A stretch of 64,000 bases of DNA from assembly GCF_041435215.1 (NCBI RefSeq), contig NZ_CP108394.1, positions 8,060,001 to 8,124,000 of the forward strand. Direction: 5' to 3'. The position numbers were made by a program, and so were the translations under genes. Source of the stretch: Streptomyces sp. NBC_01314. GTDB lineage: Bacteria; Actinomycetota; Actinomycetes; Streptomycetales; Streptomycetaceae. The notes under the pieces were generated by a model. That model saw nothing but the letters and a program-made list of their open reading frames with translations. It made no database searches and was not told where the DNA came from. Below are positions 1-8,800 of the stretch, piece by piece; the stretch's first letter is position 1; each line of letters begins with the position of its first letter.

Positions 1-347
1 GCCGTCTCGTCCTCCCGGATCTGCACGTTCGCCGGGGATACGCCGAGCGCGGCGGCCGTGGTGAGTCGCACCTTGCCCTCCGGTATCCGGGCGACCTCCG
101 CCGATGCCCATTCGCCCGTCGACCGCGAGGCCCTGACCAGCACGTCCTTGCCGTCCAGCGCGGCCTGCCAGGTACGGCACTCGAAGAGGTACTCGTGCCG
201 GCCGTCCCATGACGAGACCCGGCGTCCCTTCGAAAGGGACACCTTCACGCCGTCCTTGGCATCGTTGCGCAACTCGGCGGCGATCTCCAGCCGGACAGCG
301 GTCAGCAGTTCATTGACCGGATGTGGACGCGTCGTTCCCTCTGCCAT
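1..347 (-). CDS. N-terminal part of an unrecognised protein, cut by the window edge
   Basis: An open frame on the minus strand starts at an ATG at 347-345 behind a strong GGGGGTGG ribosome site and runs off the left edge without a stop (115 codons visible). The protein starts MAEGTTRPHPVNELL and contains DGRHEYLFECRTWQ and VLVRASRSTGEW, ending near NVQIREDETA. No catalytic motif is visible. From memory, similar N-terminal regions occur ahead of the P-loop in large actinobacterial AAA/superfamily 1 helicase-type proteins, but this is only a guess because the diagnostic part lies outside. It is divergent from the Hsp70 operon that begins at about 611, so the two may share a control region. Confidence 0.7.
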   Translation of the reverse strand, partial: MAEGTTRPHPVNELLTAVRLEIAAELRNDAKDGVKVSLSKGRRVSSWDGRHEYLFECRTWQAALDGKDVLVRASRSTGEWASAEVARIPEGKVRLTTAAALGVSPANVQIREDET

Positions 348-610
348 GGAACCACCCCCGAGGTGATCGGCCGAACGTCGATGTCGTGCGCGGAACGACG
401 GGACCTTACGCATGGCATGTGATGTCGGGAATGGATCCGGCCAGCGGCACAATTTACCTTGCGGAGGAGCGCTCCTGTGCTGTGAATCGCTCTGCCGCGA
501 ACTGAGCGACCGGCGCTGGTGGGACACTTCGAGGCGGGGCTCTTGAGCACGGCTGGCGGCACCACGGTTGAGCTCACCGGCAGTGCGGACCCCTCGGAGC
601 TGCGGAACGA
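348..610. promoter_or_regulatory. Divergent intergenic region upstream of the Hsp70 operon
   Basis: These 263 bases separate the minus-strand gene ending the window on the left from the plus-strand Hsp70 operon. Promoters for both directions must lie here. I see no clear -35/-10 pair or HAIR/CIRCE-type heat-shock operator. Confidence 0.4.
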
Positions 611-2476
611 GTGGTCCCTGACAGATACGTATGCCGAAGTGCGGCGATGTCCCATAACATCCATGCCATCGCCCGCCACAGGGCGCATACATGGAGCAGG
701 TGGGGGGCCACCCAATTGGCTGTCGATTTCGATGACGAACCCGATCTCGAAGAACTACGTCGCCGAGAAATGGCGCAGCGTGCACGAAGGCGTCTGGCTC
801 GGGAACGAGGTGAGATCCCCGTACTGAGTGCGCGGTTCAGGAAGATTTCCTCTTCTTCTGAGAACGACGCGACGCCCTCACCGCAGTCCGAGCCGGTCAC
901 GCTGTCGGCACGCGCCGACCAGGCACTGAGGCGCATAGCGGAAGAGGCGGGCGACCCGGATTCTTTCGTGGAGGTGCTGGCGCGGGCCGGAGCGGAGGAA
1001 GATCCCCATGCTGTGGTCGTGGAGGCCGTTCGTGAGCATCTTCTGAACTGCTCTCCTCTGGTGGCGCTGCGCCATCTCGTCGAACTGACCCATGGCGGAC
1101 TGCCCATGCTCGCCGATGACGAGCTCTCCCGAGGTGAAGCCCTGCTGGCGGAGCGGCTTCCGGCTCCTTCCGCGTCGCCCCTTCACCCGGACGCGTGGCA
1201 GATACATGTGGAGGCTGTGGAAGCGTCCGGCCGGGGTGTGCTTTCGGGCGAGGCATGGCATCGGCTGGCCGGGACGCTGCCGTTGCCGGTGGTCGACGAT
1301 CTCATCGATGCCGGAACCTTGGACCGGCGAGTCCTTCCGGCGCTGCGAGGGCTGGAGGATCGCGAGGCTTATCTCGTCGCGCGACTGGAGCCCGAGGACT
1401 TGACCGAGGCCGAGCTGTCGGTGCTGGGGTGGCAGGACGAAGCGAGAAGAAGGGCCCTCCACAGAGGAGAGGCGATTGACGCGCTCGACGGTTGCCACGA
1501 CCGATGGAGCCTGCGCTCGGCGCTGCTCGGCGGAGAGACCGCCGGACTCGATTCTGTCACCAACACGCTGGCGCCCGGGCAGAGCCTTCCGTCGGCTCTC
1601 GCGCAGTTCCTGCACTCTCTGCAGTCGATCCGGCGAGGTGGCGCCGTGGACCGAGAACTGGGCAACGACCGCGGCCTGTTTGCTGTACTGGAGGACTGGC
1701 TGCCCGCAGGTCGTCTCGTTGCCGGGCGTGCGGCATTCCACTACTGGGCGGGCACAAGGCGTCTCTACCGGCTGCTGGACGAGCTCCACTGGGCCATGGC
1801 CGTCGAGCCGGAGACGGTTCCGGACACACTGCGGGGAGTTGTGCAACAGGCAAGTGCCCTGCGCAACGAGCAGGGAGGGGCGACCGCAGGGCGTGCGGAT
1901 CGGGAAGCGCGCGTGGTACTTGCCTACGTGTACTTCCTGACAGCCCGCCCAGGCGAGCGAGACCGGCTCGATCACGCCGTCGGGCTGTTGGAGGAGCTGA
2001 TCAGGAGCGGTACTGGGCGTCCCGGTGGAATGGGCGGTCAGACACGCTCGGCGCTCAAGAAGCTCAGTGCACTACTCCAGGCCCTGCGTCAGAAGCACAG
2101 AACCCAGGACGTGCTCAATCCCTATTTTGCCCTGTGCGTGGAACACGGGTCGACCGAATGGCGGCATGGATGGCGGAACTTGCGGCGCCAGGTGTCGGGC
2201 GAGCGGCTGGAGTACATCAACAGCGCCAAGGACCGGATCCAGCGTCTTGATGCGGCCAAGCGCCTCGGCACAGCCTCTGCGTCGCTGTACACGATGCCGC
2301 TCGACGAACGGCTCCTGTGGGTGCCGCGTGAACGGTCACCCCTGCTGTATCCGCCCGCACAGCCGCTGGAACGTCGGACGGACACCAGCACGGAAGAAGA
2401 ACTCCAGTGGTCCGCGTCCGAAGCGGCCCGCGAACTGATCGGCCGAAGTGCCGGGAGCACAAGGAACAACGACTGA
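611..2476 (+). CDS. Hypothetical protein, first gene of the Hsp70 operon
   Basis: A long open frame (up to 621 residues) with Streptomyces-like codon use. I do not recognise the family. The N-terminal part is charged (DEPDLEELRRREMAQRARRR), and the rest looks alpha-helical and leucine-rich with no visible signal peptide, membrane segment or nucleotide-binding motif. The start is uncertain: GTG 611 gives the longest form, while ATG 647 or later in-frame starts are possible and none has a convincing ribosome site. Its TGA (2474-2476) overlaps the ATG of the next gene by one base, so it is probably translated together with the GrpE-like and Hsp70 proteins and may be a partner or client of the chaperone. 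Confidence 0.75.
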   Translation: MVPDRYVCRSAAMSHNIHAIARHRAHTWSRWGATQLAVDFDDEPDLEELRRREMAQRARRRLARERGEIPVLSARFRKISSSSENDATPSPQSEPVTLSARADQALRRIAEEAGDPDSFVEVLARAGAEEDPHAVVVEAVREHLLNCSPLVALRHLVELTHGGLPMLADDELSRGEALLAERLPAPSASPLHPDAWQIHVEAVEASGRGVLSGEAWHRLAGTLPLPVVDDLIDAGTLDRRVLPALRGLEDREAYLVARLEPEDLTEAELSVLGWQDEARRRALHRGEAIDALDGCHDRWSLRSALLGGETAGLDSVTNTLAPGQSLPSALAQFLHSLQSIRRGGAVDRELGNDRGLFAVLEDWLPAGRLVAGRAAFHYWAGTRRLYRLLDELHWAMAVEPETVPDTLRGVVQQASALRNEQGGATAGRADREARVVLAYVYFLTARPGERDRLDHAVGLLEELIRSGTGRPGGMGGQTRSALKKLSALLQALRQKHRTQDVLNPYFALCVEHGSTEWRHGWRNLRRQVSGERLEYINSAKDRIQRLDAAKRLGTASASLYTMPLDERLLWVPRERSPLLYPPAQPLERRTDTSTEEELQWSASEAARELIGRSAGSTRNND

Positions 2477-3252
2477 TGTCCAACAGGCAGCGAAGGCAAG
2501 TGACTCCCCCCTCGCAGTACCAGGGAGTCCGTGAGCGCCCCAAGACCCAGCGCAGTACGGAGGAGGCCTTCCGCGCCAGGGAGACGGGTGGAGAGCGGAC
2601 CGCGCCCGGCACCGACCCCGACGGCACGACTTCGGAACCTCCGTCCAATGCGAACGAGGAGATTCCCACCGACGTTCTGGCGCGTCCCGATATTCTCTTC
2701 GCCAAGCTCAGCGAGAAGCTCGCGACGAAAGTGGACAAAGCGGCTTCCAAGGCGGGGCAGAAGGCCGCACAGGAACTCTCGTTGAGACTGCGTACCCAGC
2801 TCGACGAGTCGATCCGGGAAGCGATGTCGACCGCGGACAAGATGGGATCCGTGGTCAGGCAGGCCGTGCAGGCGGCGGTGGACGACGCCCTGCGTACCGC
2901 GGCTCTCGACGAGACGCGTGCGAGGGAGCGGCAACTGGCGCAGCTGGCCCTCATCGATCGCACCGCGCACACGACACAGGACCTGAAAGCGGTGCGTCTT
3001 CGCGTCGATGCGGAGATGTCCCGGTCGGGTCTGAAGAGGGTGACCGATCCTGACGACCTCGGAGTGTTCGACGTCGACAATCCTGCTGAGCACACCCGGA
3101 ACGGTCGTTACGAGGTGATCGTTCCGGCGTACGTCGACACGGCGACCGGACGTGTCGTCCAGCGGGGCACGGTGCATCACATCGCCTCACCGCCCGCTGC
3201 CGACGGGGAAGACGGGCAAGACGTCGAAGCGAGGGAGGGGAGGCCGGCATGA
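2476..3252 (+). CDS. Helical protein with a possible GrpE-like C-terminus
   Basis: 258 residues from ATG 2476, chosen because it overlaps the previous stop by one base. Residues 1-65 are polar and probably disordered. About 70-175 form long charged helices. The last ~60 residues (DLGVFDVDNPAEH..., then YEVIVPAYVDTATGRVVQRG) read like the compact beta domain that ends GrpE, the nucleotide-exchange factor of Hsp70: an FD-x-x-x-H-type segment, then a strand ending in a return to V-x-R/Q. This assignment is inference from the pattern and from the next gene being an Hsp70. The ATGA overlap (3249-3252) couples it to that gene. Confidence 0.6.
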   Translation: MSNRQRRQVTPPSQYQGVRERPKTQRSTEEAFRARETGGERTAPGTDPDGTTSEPPSNANEEIPTDVLARPDILFAKLSEKLATKVDKAASKAGQKAAQELSLRLRTQLDESIREAMSTADKMGSVVRQAVQAAVDDALRTAALDETRARERQLAQLALIDRTAHTTQDLKAVRLRVDAEMSRSGLKRVTDPDDLGVFDVDNPAEHTRNGRYEVIVPAYVDTATGRVVQRGTVHHIASPPAADGEDGQDVEAREGRPA

Positions 3253-5306
3253 CCTTCGGAATCGACTTCGGTACCAGCAACTCGGTCGTGGCCCGCTGGA
3301 ACGGTCATGGCACCGAGGTGCTCCGCGTGGACAACGAGGGACTGCCCGCGGAGTGGAACAGGCCAGGCTTCGACGAACTTTTCCCGTCCGTAGTCTCCAT
3401 GAGGGATGTTCAGCGCACCCTCTGCTTCGGCTGGGACGCCAAGTGCTCCACGACGGAACCCCAGGACGCGGTCAAACGCATGCTCGCCTCCAAGCACAGG
3501 GCGGCGGCCGACGAGGGAGATGTCGCCCGCGGTGTGACGCCCGAGGAGCACCAAGTGTGGCTTGGGGACGAGCCCTTCCGCAGTACTACGGTCGCCGCCG
3601 CGCTCTTCGACCGGATGCGTGAGGGCGTCCGCAGGAACCTGCGGGAGATGGACGAAGCGGTGGTCACAGTGCCGGCCAACGCGACGGGCGCCGCCCGCTA
3701 CCGCACCCGCGCCGCCGCCCGCCTCGCGGGCATCAGGGTCAAGGCGTTGATCAACGAGCCGACGGCAGCAGCCATCAGCTACGCGCACGAGTACCCGGGT
3801 GAGGGCCGTTTCCTCGTCTTCGACTGGGGCGGCGGGACGATCGACGTCACCGTGCTCGAACACTACGACGGCATCTTCGACGAGGTCGCCTCACGGGGCA
3901 TTCCCGCACTGGGCGGCCTGGAGTTCGACTGGGCGCTCGCCCGGCTGGTGCTCTCCAGGCTCGGCAAGCACCCCGACGAGCTGACCCGGCGGGAAGCGCG
4001 CCGCTGGCGGCGGCATGTAGAGCTCACCAAGATCGCGCTCTCGCAGCCGGGCGTGACGGAAGAGCTGTTCGACCCGCCGGGAGGGGGCGCGCCCGTCGTC
4101 ATCCACCGTGACGAGTTCGAGACAGTCACGGAGCACCTCGTGCGCCAGGCGCTAGTGCCGCTGAAGGAGTGCCTGGGGGACGTTGGCCTGACTCCGGATT
4201 CGCTGGACGCCGTCCTCATGATCGGAGGCACGTCACAGATCCCGCTGGTACGCAGGGAAGTGGAGCGTGTGCTCGGGCGGGAGGCCGTTCACCCGCGCTT
4301 GTGCAATCCGATGACTGCCGTGGCACGCGGGGCGGCGATCACCGCGGCGGAGATCGACGGGCTGTTGCCGGACACCACCATCTCCGTCGCCGCCAGTCAC
4401 GACCTCGGGCTGTCGTTCGAAGCAGGAGGCCGCCGCGGGTTCGCGACGGTCATCCCGCGTTACTCGACGCTTCCCGCACGTGGCAGTCGCAGTGCCATGC
4501 CTGCCCGTCGCGATGCGCGCACGGTGGTCCTGGAGATCGTCGAGGGCGACAGCGCCCGAGCCGCGGACGACGAACGGACCTTCCCGCTCGCACGCCTCGA
4601 ACTGCCCGTTCCCCAGCCCGGAGCGGAACCGAGCGCGAACCTCTTCGACGTCGACTACCGATACGACCGCAACGGCATCCTCAAGGTACGCGCCGTCCAC
4701 CGACACGGCGGGCGGGAGATCCTCAACGAGGAAATCGACTGTTTCGGCCCGGACGGCACACCGATCGTCAACGGGCTGGACCGAGAGCTGGAACGCCTTC
4801 TCCGCCGCATCACGGAACCGGCCCCGCAGGTCGAACAGGCCGGTCTCCGCGTACCTTCCGACCCACTGCGCTCGGGGGAGCAGGAGACGGAGGACCGCAG
4901 TGACGGGACGACGTCCACCGTCGTCATCGACGGAAGTCGCATCATGACGGCGGGCCGCACTGCTGCCTCGCCCCGTCCGCCGAGCTACGCGCTGCTCACC
5001 TCCGCCTTGGCCGCCGCCCGCAAAAAGTACCCGGGCCACCGGCTCGTGACGGTGGTCAAAACGGACATCGTCGACTCGGTGGAGCACTTTGAGCGAGACC
5101 TCCTGGACCGGGCCATCGGCGAAGGGGAAGTGATCGCGGTGCCGTCGGCGTCTCCGCACGCTCTCCTCAACATCGCGACCCAGCTCGACGCACCGGTGGT
5201 GTCCATGGAGAACCTGATGAGGTTCCGCACCCCCTACCCGTGGCTGGCAGATCCGGGACGGTATGTGCAACTGGCGCGGGTCGAGAGGGAGTGGCTTTTC
5301 CCCTGA
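3249..5306 (+). CDS. Hsp70-family protein with C-terminal NYN/PIN-like domain
   Basis: 685 residues. The Hsp70 ATPase domain is complete: phosphate-1 motif GIDFGTSNS near residue 4, phosphate-2 FDWGGGTIDVT near 191, adenosine motif MIGGTSQIP near 323. A beta-rich substrate-binding-like part follows (about 395-515). The helical lid expected in DnaK is missing. Instead, after a linker, residues ~556-685 run VVIDGSR, ALAAARKKYPGHRLVTVV, a helix, GEVIAVPS, ALLNIATQLDAPVVSMENL and WLADPGRYVQ. This is the order of elements in Zc3h12a-type NYN/PIN ribonucleases, whose usual signatures are DGSN and VSND. Here DGSN has become DGSR and VSND has become VSME, so nuclease activity is doubtful. Coupled to the two genes before it and followed by a hairpin terminator. 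Hsp70 call certain, NYN-like call moderate. Confidence 0.9.
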   Translation: MTFGIDFGTSNSVVARWNGHGTEVLRVDNEGLPAEWNRPGFDELFPSVVSMRDVQRTLCFGWDAKCSTTEPQDAVKRMLASKHRAAADEGDVARGVTPEEHQVWLGDEPFRSTTVAAALFDRMREGVRRNLREMDEAVVTVPANATGAARYRTRAAARLAGIRVKALINEPTAAAISYAHEYPGEGRFLVFDWGGGTIDVTVLEHYDGIFDEVASRGIPALGGLEFDWALARLVLSRLGKHPDELTRREARRWRRHVELTKIALSQPGVTEELFDPPGGGAPVVIHRDEFETVTEHLVRQALVPLKECLGDVGLTPDSLDAVLMIGGTSQIPLVRREVERVLGREAVHPRLCNPMTAVARGAAITAAEIDGLLPDTTISVAASHDLGLSFEAGGRRGFATVIPRYSTLPARGSRSAMPARRDARTVVLEIVEGDSARAADDERTFPLARLELPVPQPGAEPSANLFDVDYRYDRNGILKVRAVHRHGGREILNEEIDCFGPDGTPIVNGLDRELERLLRRITEPAPQVEQAGLRVPSDPLRSGEQETEDRSDGTTSTVVIDGSRIMTAGRTAASPRPPSYALLTSALAAARKKYPGHRLVTVVKTDIVDSVEHFERDLLDRAIGEGEVIAVPSASPHALLNIATQLDAPVVSMENLMRFRTPYPWLADPGRYVQLARVEREWLFP

Positions 5307-5329
5307 GACCGAGCCACCCGGCGTCGTCC

Positions 5330-5360
5330 CGGGCGGCCACACGCATGGGGTGGCCGCCCG
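5330..5360 (+). terminator. Hairpin terminator after the Hsp70 operon
   Basis: A perfect 11-bp stem, CGGGCGGCCAC (5330-5340) with GTGGCCGCCCG (5350-5360), and a 9-base loop, 23 bases past the Hsp70 stop. No T-run follows, which is common for Streptomyces terminators. Confidence 0.75.
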
Positions 5361-5467
5361 AGCATCTTCTGAACCCGGGAGCTGGGGTTCGGCAGAAGGT
5401 CCTCAGCCGCTGCCGGACGATGAAGGGTCAATCGGCGGGGTGTCTCCCGATCGGTGTGCCCCATGTC

Positions 5468-5739
5468 CTACAGGCTCATGACCACTACGCGGTCGCCGCA
5501 GAGCTCGTGCAGGTCGTCCTCGTCGGAGGTGAAGACGGATCATGCACCGGCCCCGGCTGCGGCAGGGTCACGGCGGCCAGGGCCGCGTCGATGGCGTACT
5601 TGTAGCCGTGGAGACCGGCCTCTTTGAGGAGGTCAATGGCTTGTACGGCTGTCGGCCCGCGTGGCCGGGAGCGCCCGATTCCGATCATGCGGGCCGTATG
5701 TACCGTAGTCCCGTCCTTCGTCACCTCTTCGCATGTCAC
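5468..5739 (-). pseudogene. Frameshifted remnant of a PIN-domain protein
   Basis: Read from 5739 leftwards, the frame gives GLHGYKYAIDAALAAVTLPQPGP, then leaves the family pattern. One frame over it continues VFTSDEDDLHELCGDR and stops at 5468. Together these make the C-terminal half of a PIN-domain (VapC-like) protein with its conserved Asp-rich TSDEDD segment. One base appears to be lost near 5543-5549. The N-terminal half, with the first catalytic Asp, is not found. No antitoxin gene is visible beside it. It is probably dead, although a sequencing indel could explain the shift but not the missing start. Confidence 0.6.
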
Positions 5740-5820
5740 ATGCAGCCACTAGGATCTGCGTCGAGGGCCTGACCATGGGGAACGGTGACCCTCGTGGGAC
5801 ACGAGGAGCGGGGAACAGGC

Positions 5821-8800
5821 ATGCGGGAAGGCCGGTGGGTCACGGTCACCGAGTCCGAGTTCGATCACGAACGTCGCGGCCTGGAGGCGATCCGGGAGAG
5901 GCTGCCGGACTCCGATCCCTGGCGCGCCTGGTCGAACTTCACCTTCACCGCGAACACCGGCCACGTCCGCGAGGTCGACCTGCTGGTCGTCGCGCCCGGC
6001 GGCGTGTACATGATCGAGTTGAAGGACTGGCACGGCTCGGTCACCTCCGAGAACGGCACCTGGGTGCAGACCACGCCCGGCGGCCGGCGTCGCACGCACG
6101 GCAACCCGCTGCACCTGGTCAACAAGAAGGCCAAGGAGCTGTCCGGCCTGATCGGACAGGGCCAGGGCCAGGGCGGCCGGCGTGTGTGGGTCGGCGAGGC
6201 GGTCTGCTTCACGGACGACGGGCTGCGCGTGCGCCTGCCCGCCCACGACCAGAACGGCGTGTACACCGTCGCCGAGCTGGTCGAGATGCTGGGGCAGCCC
6301 CCGCGCGACGAGCGGCGCCGCGTCACCGCGATCGACTCCCGGCACATCAAGACCGAGCTGGACCGGATCGGTATCCGCCGCAGCGAGGCCGAGTACAAGG
6401 TCGGCCCCTACGAACTGAAGCGCCGCCCCTTCGACTCCGGCCAGACCTGGGCCGACTACGAGGCCAGCCACAGCGAGCTGCCCGAGCGCGCCCGGGTCCG
6501 CGTCTACCTGAGCGAGCGCGGCTCGGACTCCTCGCTGCGGCAGTCCGTGGAGAACGCCGCCCGCCGCGAGGCGGCCGTGCTGCAGCGTTTCCGGCACCAG
6601 GGTGTCGTCCCCTACCGGCAGTACTTCCCGACCGGGCACCCGGCGGGCCCCGCGCTGGTCTTCGACTACGACCGGCGGACGATGAAACTGGACGCGTACC
6701 TGGTCCAGTACGGCGCGAAGCTCGACATCCTCGGCCGGATGGCGCTGGTCCGGCAGCTCGCCGAGACCATGCGGTCCGCGCACGCCAGGCGCATCCACCA
6801 CCGGGCCCTGGCCGCCCGCTCCATCCACGTCCTGCCCCGTCTCGACAGTGGCCCGGGGAAGGCGGTCGGCGAGGAGGCCGCCTGGCTCAGCCCGAGGCTG
6901 CAGATCTCCGACTGGCAGATCGCCACCCAGCGCAGCGCGGACTCCTCCCAGGGCGGGGGCGCGACGCGTCTGGCGCCGACCGCCCTGTCCGCGATGAACC
7001 TGGCCGACGACGAGGACCCCTACCTCGCGCCCGAGCTGACCGCGCTCCGCCCCGACCCGGTCTCCCTGGACGTCTACGGCCTCGGTGTCCTCACCTATCT
7101 ACTGGTCACCGACAAGGCCCCGGCCGCCAGCCAGGCCGAGCTGCGGGCCCGCCTGGAGGCCGGGGAGGGCCTGCGGCCCAGCTCCCTGGTCGACGGGTTG
7201 TCGGAGGACGTCGACGAACTGGTGCAGGCGGCCACGGCGTACAACCCGGACAAGCGTCTGCTCAGCGTCGACGACTTCCTGGAGATGCTGGAGGTCGTCG
7301 AGGACTCCCTCACCGCCCCCGCGTCCGCCACCCCGCCCGAGACCGCCGACGTACCCGAGAAGGACCCGCTGGAGGCGGTCCCCGGTGATGTGTTCGACGG
7401 CCGCTGGGAGGTCCGCCGCCGACTCGGCACGGGCTCCACCAGCCGCGCCTTCCTCGTCCGTGACCTCCAGGCGGAGGCCCGCAGGACCCGTCCGCTGGCC
7501 GTGCTGAAGGTGGGGCTGTCCGACAACCGGGGCGACATCCTCGTCCGCGAGGCCGAGATGATGGGCCGCCTGCGCCCCCACTCCGGCATCATCCGCCTCG
7601 TCGAACCCGAGCCCCTGCGCATCGCGGGCCGCACCGTCCTCGCGCTGGAATACGTGGGCGACGAGCGGGACGACAGCGGGGAGCCGGGCGAGCGGAAGGC
7701 GCCCCGCCGCCGCGAGGAGACGGTGGCCCGCCAGCTCCGCGACGACGGCAGGCTCCCCGTCGACCAGCTGGAGGCGTACGGCGACTACCTCTTCGGCGCC
7801 GTCGACTTCCTGGAGGGCGAGGGCATCTGGCACCGCGACATCAAGCCGGACAACATCGCCATCCGTATCCGCCCCAACCGCACCCGCGAGCTGGTCCTCA
7901 TCGACTTCTCGCTCGCCGGATACCCCGCCAAGAACACCGACGCGGGCACCGACGGCTACCTCGACCCGTTCGTCGACGTCATCACACGCGGCACGTACGA
8001 CTCCCACGCCGAGCGGTACGCGGTCGCCGTCACCCTGCACCAGATGGCCTCCCGCGAACTGCCCAAGTGGGGCGACGGCAGCGTCCTGCCCCGGATGACG
8101 GACCAGAAGGAGTGGCCGTACCCGATCATCGCGGCCGAGGCCTTCGACCCTGCCGTACGGGACGGGCTCGTCGCCTTCTTCCAGAAGGCCCTGCACCGCG
8201 ACGCGGGCAAGCGGTTCCCCGAGCTCAAGCCCATGCGGGACGCCTGGCGCAAGATCTTCCTCGACGCCTCGCAGACCGTCCCCTCCAGCCACCGCACCCG
8301 CCACCCGGCACCGGCCGGCACCGATTCCACCGCCGCCCCCGCCGCGGGCTCCGCCGGAGCGGAGGAGACCCCCCGGGGTGCTCGGGGCACCATCGCGGAC
8401 GCCGAGCCGGAGACCGCCGAGCAGCAGCGCGACCGCCTCGCCGCCGAGGCGACCCGCGACACCCCGCTGACCGTCTCCGGTCTCACGGGCGCGGCCCAGT
8501 CCTTCCTCTACGGCCTGGGCATCACCACCGTCGGCGAACTCCTCGACTACAGCCGCCGCAAGCTCGTCAACGCCCCCGGCCTCGGCGCCAAGACCCGCAA
8601 CGAGGTGCAGAAGCGGCAGCGGGAGTGGGGCGAGAAGCTGCGCGCCACGCCCGTCTCGCCGCTCACACCCGAGGGCCGCGCGGAGGCCAAGGAGGAGCTG
8701 GAACAGCTCACCGCCGCCGAGTCCGCCCTCGTCGGCACCCTGGCCACGACCGACGCTGCCGGCGGCCTGTCCCCCCGCGCCCTGCGCTCCGTCAGCCTCG

